Assembly: GCA_022563255.1 (NCBI GenBank)
Contig: JADFNS010000006.1
Location: 1-64,000 of the forward strand
Source: Pseudomonadota bacterium
GTDB taxonomy: Bacteria; Pseudomonadota; Gammaproteobacteria; Steroidobacterales; Woeseiaceae
Length of the DNA: 64,000 nt
Reading direction: 5' to 3'
Under the pieces are notes generated by a model. That model was not told the DNA's origin and ran no database searches. It was given only the letters and a program-made list of their open reading frames with translations. Both the position numbers and the translations under genes were made by a program. Shown in pieces: positions 42,619 to 51,803 of this stretch (the stretch's first letter is position 1; every line of letters begins with the position of its first letter).

Positions 42619-44829
42619 TTCTGCTTTTTCGAGCAAAGCGCTCCAGTCTTCCCTGGATCTGGCATCCTCGACATTTCGCCGCATGCTCTCGATCTTTTCA
42701 TTGATTCGTTGTTCGACCAACTTGAATCTCGGGTCGCTCCGCAGCGGCTCAATAATGGGGTCCTCATCGAAGGGCCAGCCATCAAATGCCTGCGAACTGA
42801 CATAGCCATTATCGACCGCCTCGATCAAAGCCTCCATGGCCGCATTGGGTCGACCGCGAAGCGTCAGAATGTGGACGTCACTGAGGCCGCGTCCGGCCAA
42901 TCCCAGTCTCGGTAAATCATGCACCACAGGTTCGGCACCGTCCAGAAGCGTTCGTGCCCGACCGGGCCTGTCCAGTTTTTGTTCAACGAAGGCCAGCAGT
43001 ATGGCCGCCTGCACGTTGTTTGTGTCGACAACTATCTTCACATCGCCAACTAGCCTTGGACTCATATCCACCAAGTCTCGATAAGCGCGCTCGTAATCGT
43101 GTGTTATCAGCGCCGAGTTGATGGCAATATCGCGTCTGAAACCTATCGGCACTGACGACTCCGCAGCAATATTATCCAGAGCTACCAAGGTTTCTTCGTA
43201 GTTGCGGGTCATGTACTTCAGGATGCTATCGCCCAGCGGGTACACCAGATGGTCTGCAGGGAAATCGTCAAGGAAGTCGATGATTGCATCGTCATCGCCG
43301 AAAGTCTGAAAAATTCCAAGCAGGTCGCCGCCCGTTAGAGGATCAGTGGTCAACGCGCTTTCCCGCCTGCCCCATGCGATCGCCTCATCAAGCCGGCCAA
43401 GTTTTTGCAGGTGCGTGCTCAGGCTGCCATATGGAGTAGACCAGTCAGGAAAAATTGAAATGGCCCTGAGCAGAAAGTCGGTAGCTCTGTCATTCTTGCC
43501 AACCAATGCATACAAATTTGGCAAGTTGACATAGGGGATGCGCCCGCGCGGGTCTATGACCAGCGCTCGCGTCAATAATTCGATTGCGGCATCAATCTCA
43601 CCTTCCGCCTGGTGCAATGACGAAAACCAGACATAGGCATAGGCGAGATTAGGATTGAGTTCGATCGCAGTTCGGAACGATTGGGCGGCGTCGATATTGC
43701 CAGTACCGATGCCCGCTCTTTGCCACTGCATCATCTCCAGGAGACCCCTGGCGGCGAAAGCTTCGGCTAACTGCGGGTCAACCTGCAGAGCTTTGTCGAT
43801 TGCAGCGGCGGCCGTGTCAAATGCAACACTCGGCACTAGCGACGCGTGGTTTGACAACGTGACCAAAACGGTTTCAGCCAGGGCTGCGTGCGCTTGTGCA
43901 TAGTCTGGATCCAGCGATATCGCGCTCTCAAACTGTTGACGGGCGTCGATAAGGCTCTGGAAAGATCGTTCCGACAAGTTTCCCCGGCCTTTCACATACT
44001 CGGTATACGCCTCAATATTAACAGTCGGAATACTCGCAATCCGCAGCTCTTCTTCAGGCGTCAGGGCCGCTCTTAAAGACGTCGCTATTTGTGCGGATAT
44101 TTCGGATTGCAGCTCGAAGATATTCTGCATGGTGTATGCGCGGTCGAAGGAGCTTGCCCAAATATGTTCATCTGTTTTGGCATCGATCAACTGCACTGTT
44201 ATCCGTACCTGATCACCTGAGCGCTGCACAGCCCCTTCAAGTATCGTTGAGACGCCCAGCTCTTCGCCTATCTGACGCATATTCTTGGTGGTATCCCGAT
44301 ACTCATTCATCGAAGTTCGGGAAATGACGCGCAGAGATTCGATATTCGAGAGTCGTGTCAGAATGTCGTCATGGATGCCGTCTACAAAAAAACGATCATC
44401 CTTATTTTTACTTCGACTCGTAAATGGCAGTACCGCAATGGAATCCAGTCTGTTTGCTCGGGTAATTTCAATCGGATCGCCGCGTATCCCGGTAATATTG
44501 AAGGTAATTGAAATACCTAATGCAAACACAAGCAACGCAATAATTATTTTATTCATCTTGTTGCTGGAAGTGGGCTGCGCCGCCGCGGCATCGACGTTGC
44601 TTTCGATTGCAGAACCTTCCGGCGCCGTATTGAATACCCATGCGACGATTATCGATACGAAAAAACCGACCAGGACGATAATGACGTAAATCTTAAAAAA
44701 CCACTGCGGGACACCGAATGTTGGTAACAGGACGGAACCTGCTTCCACAAGTATCCATGAAGCGAGCGCGTAGGCTGCGGCGAGCCGCGGAATATTTCTG
44801 CGTTTTAGATCTGACAAGAATGAGCGCAT
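42610..44829 (-). CDS. Membrane-anchored TolB-like/TPR protein (FlgO-like domain)
   Basis: The 739-residue protein starts at ATG 44829 with FLSDLKRRNIPRLAAAYALASW, found at the start of many TPR signalling proteins. Two membrane helices follow (FKIYVIIVLVGFFVSIIVAWVF, IIIALLVFALGISITF). The middle (LDSIAVLPFTSRSKNKDDRFFVDGIHDDIL..) is a TolB-like or FlgO-like domain with GVSTILEGAVQRSGDQVRITVQLIDA. The rest is a TPR array (ARQQFESAISLDPDYAQAHAALAE and others). It resembles proteins usually fused to cyclase or winged-helix domains but has neither. A second member is at 54146. Probable role: scaffold or stress-related regulator in the inner membrane. Confidence 0.8.
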   Translation of the reverse strand: MRSFLSDLKRRNIPRLAAAYALASWILVEAGSVLLPTFGVPQWFFKIYVIIVLVGFFVSIIVAWVFNTAPEGSAIESNVDAAAAQPTSSNKMNKIIIALLVFALGISITFNITGIRGDPIEITRANRLDSIAVLPFTSRSKNKDDRFFVDGIHDDILTRLSNIESLRVISRTSMNEYRDTTKNMRQIGEELGVSTILEGAVQRSGDQVRITVQLIDAKTDEHIWASSFDRAYTMQNIFELQSEISAQIATSLRAALTPEEELRIASIPTVNIEAYTEYVKGRGNLSERSFQSLIDARQQFESAISLDPDYAQAHAALAETVLVTLSNHASLVPSVAFDTAAAAIDKALQVDPQLAEAFAARGLLEMMQWQRAGIGTGNIDAAQSFRTAIELNPNLAYAYVWFSSLHQAEGEIDAAIELLTRALVIDPRGRIPYVNLPNLYALVGKNDRATDFLLRAISIFPDWSTPYGSLSTHLQKLGRLDEAIAWGRRESALTTDPLTGGDLLGIFQTFGDDDAIIDFLDDFPADHLVYPLGDSILKYMTRNYEETLVALDNIAAESSVPIGFRRDIAINSALITHDYERAYRDLVDMSPRLVGDVKIVVDTNNVQAAILLAFVEQKLDRPGRARTLLDGAEPVVHDLPRLGLAGRGLSDVHILTLRGRPNAAMEALIEAVDNGYVSSQAFDGWPFDEDPIIEPLRSDPRFKLVEQRINEKIESMRRNVEDARSREDWSALLEKAELI

Positions 44830-44934
44830 GCAGCGATTATGGCGCGGAATGAAGAAAATCGCAGCTATATCTTCATATGATATCGAACTAAGAGACGATT
44901 ACGGGGTGGGCGAGCGGGGTGCTACAATTCCCGC

Positions 44935-45060
44935 ATGCGCAGCATTCTTCCAATCGCGTCTGTAATTCTCGCCCTCATCGCGGCAGGCTGCATCGCCTAT
45001 ATCGCGTGGGAGTTCACCAAAGAAGCCTCGGGCGAGAATAATTCGGGCGATGAAGAGTGA
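44935..45060 (+). CDS. Small predicted lipoprotein or membrane protein (41 aa)
   Basis: ATG 44935 to TGA 45060 reads RSILPIASVILALIAAGCIAYIAW.. with an acidic tail GENNSGDEE. LIAAGC could be a lipobox, or the segment is a single membrane helix. It is squeezed between two minus-strand genes and was too short for the ORF track. The codon use looks like that of a real gene; the upstream bases (GCGGGGTGC) give only weak support. Confidence 0.45.
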   Translation: MRSILPIASVILALIAAGCIAYIAWEFTKEASGENNSGDEE

Positions 45061-45064
45061 GCGC

Positions 45065-46504
45065 CTAGCGTCGGCGCTCCCGGCTTTCACCCCGATCATG
45101 TCCGGATTGGCGAGAATGAGATTCCGAGCTGCCGCGACTCTCGCTGCTTCTGCTGCTTTGGTTATCACGACTTCCTGATTGCTGCTGCCGCGGCGCTTGC
45201 TCGCGACGTACAGGTTCGCTTTGTCGATGAACTTGCGCTGCAGGCGCGCGTTCCCGGGTCTGACGAACGGGTTCCTGGTGTCTTGTCGTACCAGATCTGA
45301 CGACCGGCTCCTGACGATGTGAATCGCGTGAGCGTACTACAGGCTCCTGGCGACGAGTATCGCGAGTTCGAACGACGGTTTCCTGACGGCGAGATTCGCG
45401 CGAACGAAAGACCGGTTCTTCGCGATGTGAATCGCGTGACTGAACGGTCGAATTGTTGCTGCGAGTTCGCGTGGTCCGCGTTTCGTGCGACCGAATTGCC
45501 GGTTGCACCTCTCTATCGCGAAACGCAATTGGCTGATAGTCGCGGCTTTGCGTTCCACTGCGGTGCGACGACCTGACGCCTGCTCTGACGTAGCCCTCGC
45601 GTCGCACGAACTGGCGCCGATTGCTTCTCGGTCTCCACCGATCGCCGTTGGAATAATGATTGACGGTGACGGTCCTGCCGCCAACGTATGTCGTGTTGTA
45701 GACGTTGATTGTCGGACGCCGGTACCACCAGTTATCCCGGTAGTGGTGCCCATAGTAAGGGTGCCCGTGGTAGCTGTGGTGATAGACGTGCAGGCTGTCG
45801 GAAAACCAGCCAATCGAAAATGCCGTCGTAACGCCCCAGAAGAATCCATGGTCGAAGTGATGGCCCACGGAGTACGGGTAGTAGTAAACAGGGTAGGCGT
45901 GCGGATAGTAGTGATAGACCGGGTACGGCTGATACACGACGACCCGGCTCGGCTCATAGTACGGCACATAAATGACATCTTCAGCGACCGGTGAAATTTC
46001 GATCACACCGTCATCGTTCGACACCGTCTGGTACTCGTCACTCTTCAAATTGCCCGCCGCATACGCGGTGTCACGAAATGTTTCGATTGCGGCGATGACG
46101 TCGGCCTGTTGAGCGACAATCGCCTCGCCCAGTTTCCATGTCCAGTCGAGATCGTTATTCAACAGGTCGATGACCTCAGGATAATTCGTTAGCGCCACAA
46201 CGGAGTCATCCCAGTCCGGATCGGGCTGCAGGGATGAATCGTTTTTCAAAGCCTCAAGAAAACGAGCCGCCTGCACGATTTGCAGCGGATAAGCAGATGC
46301 CGGCAATACGATCGCAAGCAAGTCATCCGGATAAAGAGCAACGGGGCCGACCAGTTCCTGCAACTCGGCAGCAGAAAGGATTGGCGTTATGTCTGCCTGA
46401 GATTCGGACTTGCCGATAACATTGCCATCATCGTCAACAGGTACCTGCGCCTGCGAAAGCACGGGTATCAGTAGGAGTAATGCAGTAGCTAGTAGGGCTC
46501 TCAT
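45065..46504 (-). CDS. DUF3300 protein with Arg/Ser/Gln-rich repetitive tail
   Basis: A signal peptide (RALLATALLLLIPVLSQAQ) precedes the DUF3300 domain: LSAAELQELVGPVALYPDDLLAIVLPASAYPLQIVQAARFL, then WDDSVVALTNYPEVIDLL and VEDVIYVPYYEPSRVVVYQ-like segments. A Tyr/His-rich middle (HYYPHAYPVYYYPYSVGHHFDHG) follows. The last 170 residues are a degenerate repeat of about 14 residues (RDTRRQEPVVRSRDSHRQEP and variants), strongly basic. DUF3300 proteins are exported and of unknown function. A basic low-complexity tail suggests binding to polyanions or the cell surface. Confidence 0.85.
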   Translation of the reverse strand: MRALLATALLLLIPVLSQAQVPVDDDGNVIGKSESQADITPILSAAELQELVGPVALYPDDLLAIVLPASAYPLQIVQAARFLEALKNDSSLQPDPDWDDSVVALTNYPEVIDLLNNDLDWTWKLGEAIVAQQADVIAAIETFRDTAYAAGNLKSDEYQTVSNDDGVIEISPVAEDVIYVPYYEPSRVVVYQPYPVYHYYPHAYPVYYYPYSVGHHFDHGFFWGVTTAFSIGWFSDSLHVYHHSYHGHPYYGHHYRDNWWYRRPTINVYNTTYVGGRTVTVNHYSNGDRWRPRSNRRQFVRREGYVRAGVRSSHRSGTQSRDYQPIAFRDREVQPAIRSHETRTTRTRSNNSTVQSRDSHREEPVFRSRESRRQETVVRTRDTRRQEPVVRSRDSHRQEPVVRSGTTRHQEPVRQTRERAPAAQVHRQSEPVRREQAPRQQQSGSRDNQSSRSSESRGSSESHSRQSGHDRGESRERRR

Positions 46505-46609
46505 AGGGCCTCCCGGTCCTGGTCGATGCGGACTGTTTGATATTGCTGACGATGATATCGCAGCCTAGCTGAACGGACCCTTAACGGCTGTTAACTATCG
46601 CTATTTTTG

Positions 46610-47071
46610 CTACTCGTCGTCGCCGCCGTGCCAGGCCAGGAACTTCCAGCCGTCGTCGGTCCTGACCAGAATATCGGTGTATCGGCCATTGCTGCGCGCG
46701 AAATCACCGTCTTTGGTCTCGTAGGCTGTGGAGTACAGGTAATGAGCGACTGCGACGTCATCATGTACGATGATTGATAATGCATACAATTCATGCGCGA
46801 CCCGTTTTTCCGTGCGCTGATCGAACCGATACCACATCTCCATGGAATCCTTATCGCGCGGCACGGGTGAGCTCTTTTCCCAGGCGGACAAATCATCATG
46901 CATCAACCGCTGCGGCCACTTGGGGTTCCTTTTTTCAGAAGCATTCCATTCTTCTTCAATCGTTGACCAGACATCGGCCTCATCATCTCCGGGTTCCTCA
47001 GCAAAAGCGCAGTTAAGACCCAGAAAAAAAGCACCCGTCACGATTACCTTTAGCATGTCGATATTATTCAT
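46610..47071 (-). CDS. Secreted SnoaL/DUF4440-like protein
   Basis: From ATG 47071 a signal peptide (DMLKVIVTGAFFLGLNCAFA) precedes about 130 residues: DVWSTIEEEWNASEKRNPKWPQRLMHDDLSAWE, MWYRFDQRTEKRVAHELYALSIIVHDDVAVAHYLYST, and GRYTDILVRTDDGWKFLAWHGG. The final GRYTDxxVRxxDGWKF.. pattern is typical of the NTF2-like SnoaL/DUF4440 fold. Exported members bind small hydrophobic ligands or act as inactive scaffolds. An ATG at 47080 is the alternative start. Confidence 0.75.
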   Translation of the reverse strand: MNNIDMLKVIVTGAFFLGLNCAFAEEPGDDEADVWSTIEEEWNASEKRNPKWPQRLMHDDLSAWEKSSPVPRDKDSMEMWYRFDQRTEKRVAHELYALSIIVHDDVAVAHYLYSTAYETKDGDFARSNGRYTDILVRTDDGWKFLAWHGGDDE

Positions 47072-47143
47072 AACTCGCATCCCGATGATTTTTCGGAAAA
47101 AGCCTGGCGTGAGTTTAGTCTCAACAGGCAGGCACGACAAACG

Positions 47144-47812
47144 TCACTCGTTACGGTTGTTTATGATCAGACCTCCCAGTTCCGCCAAATACCCCGCAGA
47201 GAGCGATTCCGATTCGGTGTATCGATAGATGTCGAGAAGATCAGACTCCGACAAATAGTCTGGATGGTGCGCTTCTACGATCATTGCGTATTCGAATATG
47301 CGGTCGCCTTTGGCGAGCAGCAGTTGGTAAATATGGAGTGCCAGACTGCGATTTTCCGACAGGTTCATCAATTTGACGATGGACGAGTTGCCTGCGCCCA
47401 TATCGAGCGAGCCGATATGCAGCGTCTGCTTGTGAATTTTCCAGCCATTGGCCCTGAATACTTCGCCCAGGGAATTGCCAGCCAGGACTTTCGTGTGTTC
47501 CGGGCTGTAACTTTTGTCCGGCTCAGCGGTGAAACGCACTACGGCGTATGTACGGCAGATTCTGGACTCGCCGCTCGCGCTGTAAAGGCTGGAGCGGCGC
47601 ATCCCGGCCTCGCTTGCCAATACGTCGATGCCATAGCTACCGAAGCGACGCTCGATTCGCTCGCTGTTCAGGAGTACTGTCTCCGTCGCGCAGGCACTGA
47701 GAGCCGCAACCAGCACTGCCGGTGCCAGTTTGTTGTCGCGGACAATGTCATCAAAATAACTTAGCAATCCTGAATCCTTTTCAGTAGCAGCCGCATCTTG
47801 TTTGTAATGCAT
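47144..47812 (-). CDS. Putative lipoprotein of unknown function
   Basis: The ORF holds a lipobox-like segment (APAVLVAALSAC) at about residue 41, which suggests that the true start lies downstream of 47812, at a rare codon; no ATG or GTG in the right place was found. The mature part (SERIERRFGSYGIDVLASEAGMRRSSLYS.., AVVRFTAEPDKSYSPEHTKVLAGNSLGEVFRANGW, ALHIYQLLLAKGDRIFEYAMIVEAHHPDYLSESDLLDIY) is conserved-looking but unnamed. Its start faces the DUF885 gene at 47835 and shares a 22-bp gap. Confidence 0.6.
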   Translation of the reverse strand: MHYKQDAAATEKDSGLLSYFDDIVRDNKLAPAVLVAALSACATETVLLNSERIERRFGSYGIDVLASEAGMRRSSLYSASGESRICRTYAVVRFTAEPDKSYSPEHTKVLAGNSLGEVFRANGWKIHKQTLHIGSLDMGAGNSSIVKLMNLSENRSLALHIYQLLLAKGDRIFEYAMIVEAHHPDYLSESDLLDIYRYTESESLSAGYLAELGGLIINNRNE

Positions 47813-47834
47813 CGCACATAAGGGAGAATTTTAC

Positions 47835-49586
47835 ATGCGAAAACCGATCACTATCAGCCTATTTGCCGTTTTTTGGGTCATGTTTTCAGCGCAGGCGCTG
47901 GCTTCCGACTGGGTTGAAAAGAGTAATGAGCATGCGCAAATCGTGCTCGACCTGTTGGCCAAGCTCAGTCCTGAGGGCGCCGGGCGACTTGGTGTGGATG
48001 GTCTTGATGAGGAGATTTCCGATCTAGGGCCGGGCATTGTGGAAAGATCGAAGCAAATGTCCGAAGAGTTGCTGGCAGAATTGCAGCGCCGCCTCGCCGA
48101 AGAATCGGACACCAAGGTCAGGCAGGACCTCGGAATTCTGATCAAGGTGATCGAAGACAGCATTCGCAGCTCCGATCTGATCTACGCGCAACTGTTGCCG
48201 TACTTCAACATCAATCAGACCATATTTTTCGGCATTCGCGGCATTATCGACCCGCAAAATGCGCGCGATCGTTATCCGGCCGCAATCACAAGGCTCGAAA
48301 AGTATGCTGGTATCGCCGCTGGGCACACGCCGTTTACTGAACTGGCCAAAGACCGGACGCGCGAACGTTTTGACGTCGCAGGGTTGGTCGGACCCTACCG
48401 TGGCGAAGTGGAACAGGATCTCGAGCGGGCCGAAACCATGATCACGGGTATCGAAGAGTTATTTGCGGGCACGGATTTACAGGGCTGGGAGGAGAGTTAC
48501 GAGATGCTTGCCGACCAGTTGCGTGACTACAATGACTGGGTGCGCGCGGAAATATTGCCCCGCGCCCGGGATGACTTCCGGCTGCCCGCGGAGCTTTATG
48601 AAGACGCTCTGCGCAATTGGGGTGTCGATGCCTCTCCGCTGGACCTCATTGAGCAGGCGACCAAGGGCTACATGGATATTCGCGGCGAAATGCAGGCGTT
48701 GGCGCCATTGGTTGCTGCCGAGAAAGGCTACGACACGAAGGATTACCGTGAAGTGATAGCTCTTCTCAAGCGCGATGGTGCGATTGACGGTGATAAATTG
48801 CTGGATCACTACAATGCAGTTCTGCGCGACCTCGAAGAGATCATCGTGCGTGAGAAACTTGTTACGTTGCCAGATCGCGATGCGGGGATTCGTATTGCGT
48901 CGGCGGCCGAGACAGCCGCACAACCTGCGCCGCACCTGCAGCCACCACGTCTGATCGGCAATACCGGGGAATATCCGTTCTTTGTTATTCCATTGCTGGA
49001 ACAAAACGATGACGGCAGCTGGCCGCAGAGCGACGATACTTTCGAGGCCGGCGCCTGGACGTTGACGGCTCACGAGGCGCGACCCGGTCACGAGATGCAA
49101 TTCTCCAGTATTGTCGAATCCGGGGTTTCGATTGCACGTGCCGTATTCGCGTTTAACAGCGTCAACGTCGAAGGCTGGGGGCTGTACGCCGAGGCAATCG
49201 TCAGGCCGTATTTGCCGCTTGATGGGCAAATGATCAGCCTGCAGTATCGGCTATTGCGTGCTGCTCGCATGTTCCTCGATCCGATGCTGAATCTGGGCAT
49301 GATCACGCCGGAGGAGGCCAAGGATCTGATCGTGTCGGATATGGCGATCGGCGAATCCTGGGCGCAGAACGAAGTGGAGCGATACACGTACCGTATGCCG
49401 GGTCAGGCGACTGCGTACTACTACGGTTACAGCAAGATGCAGGCACTGCGTATTCAAACCGAGCTGAAATTAAGTGACAAATTCGATCAACAGGCATTTC
49501 ACGATTTCATTCTGGAGCAGGGAATGTTGCCGCCGCAGATACTCAAAGACGCAGTCATGAACGAATTTGTGCCGAGTCAACTCTAG
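47835..49586 (+). CDS. Secreted DUF885 family protein (copy 2)
   Basis: The signal peptide (PITISLFAVFWVMFSAQALA) begins at ATG 47835 after GGGAG. The 583-residue protein has the DUF885 features: LGPGIVERSKQMSEELLAELQRRL, then AWTLTAHEARPGHEMQFSSIVE with the HExxxGH metal site, EGWGLYAEAIVRPY, and the C-terminal RMPGQATAYYYGYSKMQALR. It differs enough from the copy at 27883 to be an old paralogue or a different subfamily. A zinc-peptidase role is likely but unproven. It has its own promoter in the short divergent gap. Confidence 0.85.
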   Translation: MRKPITISLFAVFWVMFSAQALASDWVEKSNEHAQIVLDLLAKLSPEGAGRLGVDGLDEEISDLGPGIVERSKQMSEELLAELQRRLAEESDTKVRQDLGILIKVIEDSIRSSDLIYAQLLPYFNINQTIFFGIRGIIDPQNARDRYPAAITRLEKYAGIAAGHTPFTELAKDRTRERFDVAGLVGPYRGEVEQDLERAETMITGIEELFAGTDLQGWEESYEMLADQLRDYNDWVRAEILPRARDDFRLPAELYEDALRNWGVDASPLDLIEQATKGYMDIRGEMQALAPLVAAEKGYDTKDYREVIALLKRDGAIDGDKLLDHYNAVLRDLEEIIVREKLVTLPDRDAGIRIASAAETAAQPAPHLQPPRLIGNTGEYPFFVIPLLEQNDDGSWPQSDDTFEAGAWTLTAHEARPGHEMQFSSIVESGVSIARAVFAFNSVNVEGWGLYAEAIVRPYLPLDGQMISLQYRLLRAARMFLDPMLNLGMITPEEAKDLIVSDMAIGESWAQNEVERYTYRMPGQATAYYYGYSKMQALRIQTELKLSDKFDQQAFHDFILEQGMLPPQILKDAVMNEFVPSQL

Positions 49587-49917
49587 GGAAGCTGTGCTCA
49601 CCAAGACGCTATACGCGGGTATTAAAGCGACTATCGGGGCGGTCTCGTGACCGATAAAATTGACTGACAAAGCGCTGGTCGTTCTGTCGAGCTGGCTATG
49701 GATCTTGGCGCATTACCAGTGATGGCGCTTACACATACCTGCTACAACGGCGCGCGCCCGCCCTGCGGGGAGCGCCCGGCAGTTTTTCTGTGGTTCGCGG
49801 GCTGCAAACTTTGGTCGGGCCGGGAAGAGCACCGCGAGCAGGCTGTTTGTCGTTCTTGCGAAACCCTCATTGGCAGTTCAGTCTGCAAATGCACAAAACA
49901 CTTGGAATTGATTGATT
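49587..49917. other. Intergenic region with a G+C-rich palindromic block
   Basis: The ORF at 49698-50198 crosses a real gene in another frame and looks spurious. At 49750-49800 there are G+C-rich partial palindromes (GCCCTGCGGGGAGCGCCC and CGCGGGCTGC..) that look like a REP-type hairpin block. No RNA gene could be identified. Confidence 0.4.
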
Positions 49918-50325
49918 ATGAATCATCGCCTTGGGCGTACTGCGTTTGCGTTGCTTGCAGGCTTGCTGGTTGCCTACCTGTCGTATCAGTGGATTACGAA
50001 TCCGGAGGGCCGGGCAGAACGAGCGCTGCAGGTCAATGTCGTCGCAGCCGCGCGGACTGTTCTCAATGCCGCAATAGGCGCAGGCCCGCTCGAGATCGTG
50101 GATCCGGTCGCGCCCAATCGTCGGGTCGGAAAAGCCTACATTTACCGCGAGGGCGAAAATTGGGCTGTCTCAGGGCATTATCGCCGCGGCGAAGGTGATC
50201 GCTGGCACGCATACCTGATGCTGCTGGGTCCGGACGACGCTGTTTTGTCGCTCAAGGTTCAGGATACCGATCCGCAGCTGATCGAACGCGCCGTTACGAA
50301 TCAACAGCTCGAAGTTCGTCCATGA
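49918..50325 (+). CDS. Small membrane-anchored conserved protein
   Basis: ATG 49918 (NHRLGRTAFALLAGLLVAYLSYQW) begins with one membrane helix; the preceding TTG in the track is less likely. The remaining 110 residues are mixed alpha/beta: NVVAAARTVLNAAIGAGPLEIVDPVAPNRRVGKAYIYREGENWAVSGHYRR, then WHAYLMLLGPDDAVLSLKVQD. The pattern of a cytochrome-c-oxidase-assembly-like or YcfP-like small protein is not specific enough to name. It overlaps the end of a minus-strand remnant. Confidence 0.5.
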   Translation: MNHRLGRTAFALLAGLLVAYLSYQWITNPEGRAERALQVNVVAAARTVLNAAIGAGPLEIVDPVAPNRRVGKAYIYREGENWAVSGHYRRGEGDRWHAYLMLLGPDDAVLSLKVQDTDPQLIERAVTNQQLEVRP

Positions 50326-50537
50326 CTTCCTGCCGCCACTCGACTACGTTGAGTTCGATGAAGGCGAAGGCGACCAGCCAGACCGCCGCATTGATGATGA
50401 TGACATCGACCCACGCTAGATAACGAGCGTCTGCCAACCCCTGGGTGTCGGCGATCAGGGAACTCAGGATCGCGATGTAACCGTAGAAGGCGTAGACAAT
50501 AAACGTATAACAAAGAACCCGAATACCTTGCAGCGTC
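50294..50537 (-). pseudogene. C-terminal remnant of a membrane protein
   Basis: In the minus-strand frame ending at TAA 50294, the sequence reads TLQGIRVLCYTFIVYAFYGY, IAILSSLIADTQGLADARYL, then AWVDVIIINAAVWLVAFAFIELNVVEWRQE. It contains two or three membrane helices and a charged end, the look of a real small integral membrane protein. An in-frame TAG lies just upstream and no start is visible, so the gene is truncated. The track shows a different frame here. It overlaps the preceding plus-strand gene by about 30 bp. Confidence 0.55.
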
Positions 50538-50625
50538 TAGGTTACCGTTGGACTGTAATAGTGTACTTGAATAGTTGAAACAGCTTGCTGCTGTTAATGC
50601 TCAAACGGTGGCTTCCGCGCCAAAC

Positions 50626-51774
50626 TTACAATTCGGCGTGATTTGCCGTTTCCGTTTCGACGCCAGAGTAATAAATCCAGACATTTTCCTCGGCCGTGAG
50701 CAGTTCGATGTATTTCGGGTGTACAAATAAATTCTCGCGACCCGATTTCAATTCTCGCAATACACCCAGATCACATAGCTGTTTCAGGTACACAGATGCC
50801 GTTTGTCGTTTCGCGACGTTGGCTTCGACCAAATTGCCAATACGACAATACGGTTGCTTGAACAATAACTCAACGAGTTCCCAGGAATAGGTTTTTGGCA
50901 ATCTTTTTTGCACAAACTCGCCGGTGTGTTCCATCAGTTCACGAATCGACTTGATCTTGTCTGTGGTCCAGGTACAGGTCTCCTCCACCCCTGCGAGGAT
51001 GAAGTGGATCCAGGGCGCCCAGTCTTGCTCTTTCGTCACATTTTGCAGCAGCTGGTAGTACGCGGCCTTGTGCTGAATGATGTAGCGACTGAAATACAGA
51101 ATAGGGGAGTCCAACAGGCCATGTTCGACCAGGAACAATATATTGAGGATGCGTCCTGTCCGGCCGTTACCGTCGGAGAAAGGATGAATAGCCTCGAACT
51201 GGTAGTGTTGCACCGCCATGCGGACCAGCGGATCAATTTCCTGGTTGCCGTGCATGAATTCGGCCCAGTTGTCGAGCATTTCGACCAGCAGTTTTTGGCC
51301 GACCGGTGGCGTATAGATCGTCTTTCCAGAGCCACGGTTTTTGAGAGTTGTCCCAGAATCAGATCGAATATCGAGATCTACGCCTTTGATAGTGCTGCAT
51401 ATTTGTATGGCCATATCGGTGGTTAGCATGCGTCGCTGGACCATTTTGCTGCCTTCGTACAAGGCCGTGCGGTAGCGCAGGGCCTCTTTGGTCGCCGCGT
51501 CCGCGCGGTCTTCGGCGATATCGGCGAATTCGAAGAGTTTGTCCGTCGTCGTCACTATGTTCTCGATTTCGGAACTGGCGCGAGCCTCCAGCAGAGGCAG
51601 TGCGTTGACGAGCACAGCCGAATTCGGGATCAGTTCGGCGGCTTGCTTGAGTTCCGCCAGCGCCACGCGTGCGGTGATGCAGCTTTTGAGGATTTCAGTC
51701 GTCTCGATCTTGTGTGTGGGCGGTGGCAGTAACGGCAGGGCGTTGTAGGGCACTTCGGGATTAAAATCAGTCAC
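50626..51774 (-). CDS. Fic-family protein with C-terminal winged helix
   Basis: Fic proteins transfer AMP (or other phosphates) onto hydroxyl side chains. The active-site motif HPFSDGNGRTGR is intact, preceded by VQHYQFEAI and followed by ILNILFLVEHGLLD. The N-terminal region has EARASSEIENIVTT, which is the inhibitory-helix-like (S/T)xxxE(G/N) segment of class II Fic proteins and suggests self-inhibition. The last 80 residues (SWELVELLFKQPYCRIGNLVEANVAKRQTASVYLKQLCDLGVLRE) are a winged helix that probably binds DNA. The 382-residue length matches this common architecture. A dense array of TGTCGAT repeats lies directly upstream, so autoregulation is plausible. Confidence 0.92.
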   Translation of the reverse strand: MTDFNPEVPYNALPLLPPPTHKIETTEILKSCITARVALAELKQAAELIPNSAVLVNALPLLEARASSEIENIVTTTDKLFEFADIAEDRADAATKEALRYRTALYEGSKMVQRRMLTTDMAIQICSTIKGVDLDIRSDSGTTLKNRGSGKTIYTPPVGQKLLVEMLDNWAEFMHGNQEIDPLVRMAVQHYQFEAIHPFSDGNGRTGRILNILFLVEHGLLDSPILYFSRYIIQHKAAYYQLLQNVTKEQDWAPWIHFILAGVEETCTWTTDKIKSIRELMEHTGEFVQKRLPKTYSWELVELLFKQPYCRIGNLVEANVAKRQTASVYLKQLCDLGVLRELKSGRENLFVHPKYIELLTAEENVWIYYSGVETETANHAEL

Positions 51775-51803
51775 GTAGAGTCACTCCAGAACATTCGGGT
51801 AGC

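Noticed and set aside
49698-50198. 166-aa ORF overlapping the small membrane gene
   Set aside because: It is Cys/Arg-rich with an unlikely composition and is in the wrong frame relative to the gene at 49918.
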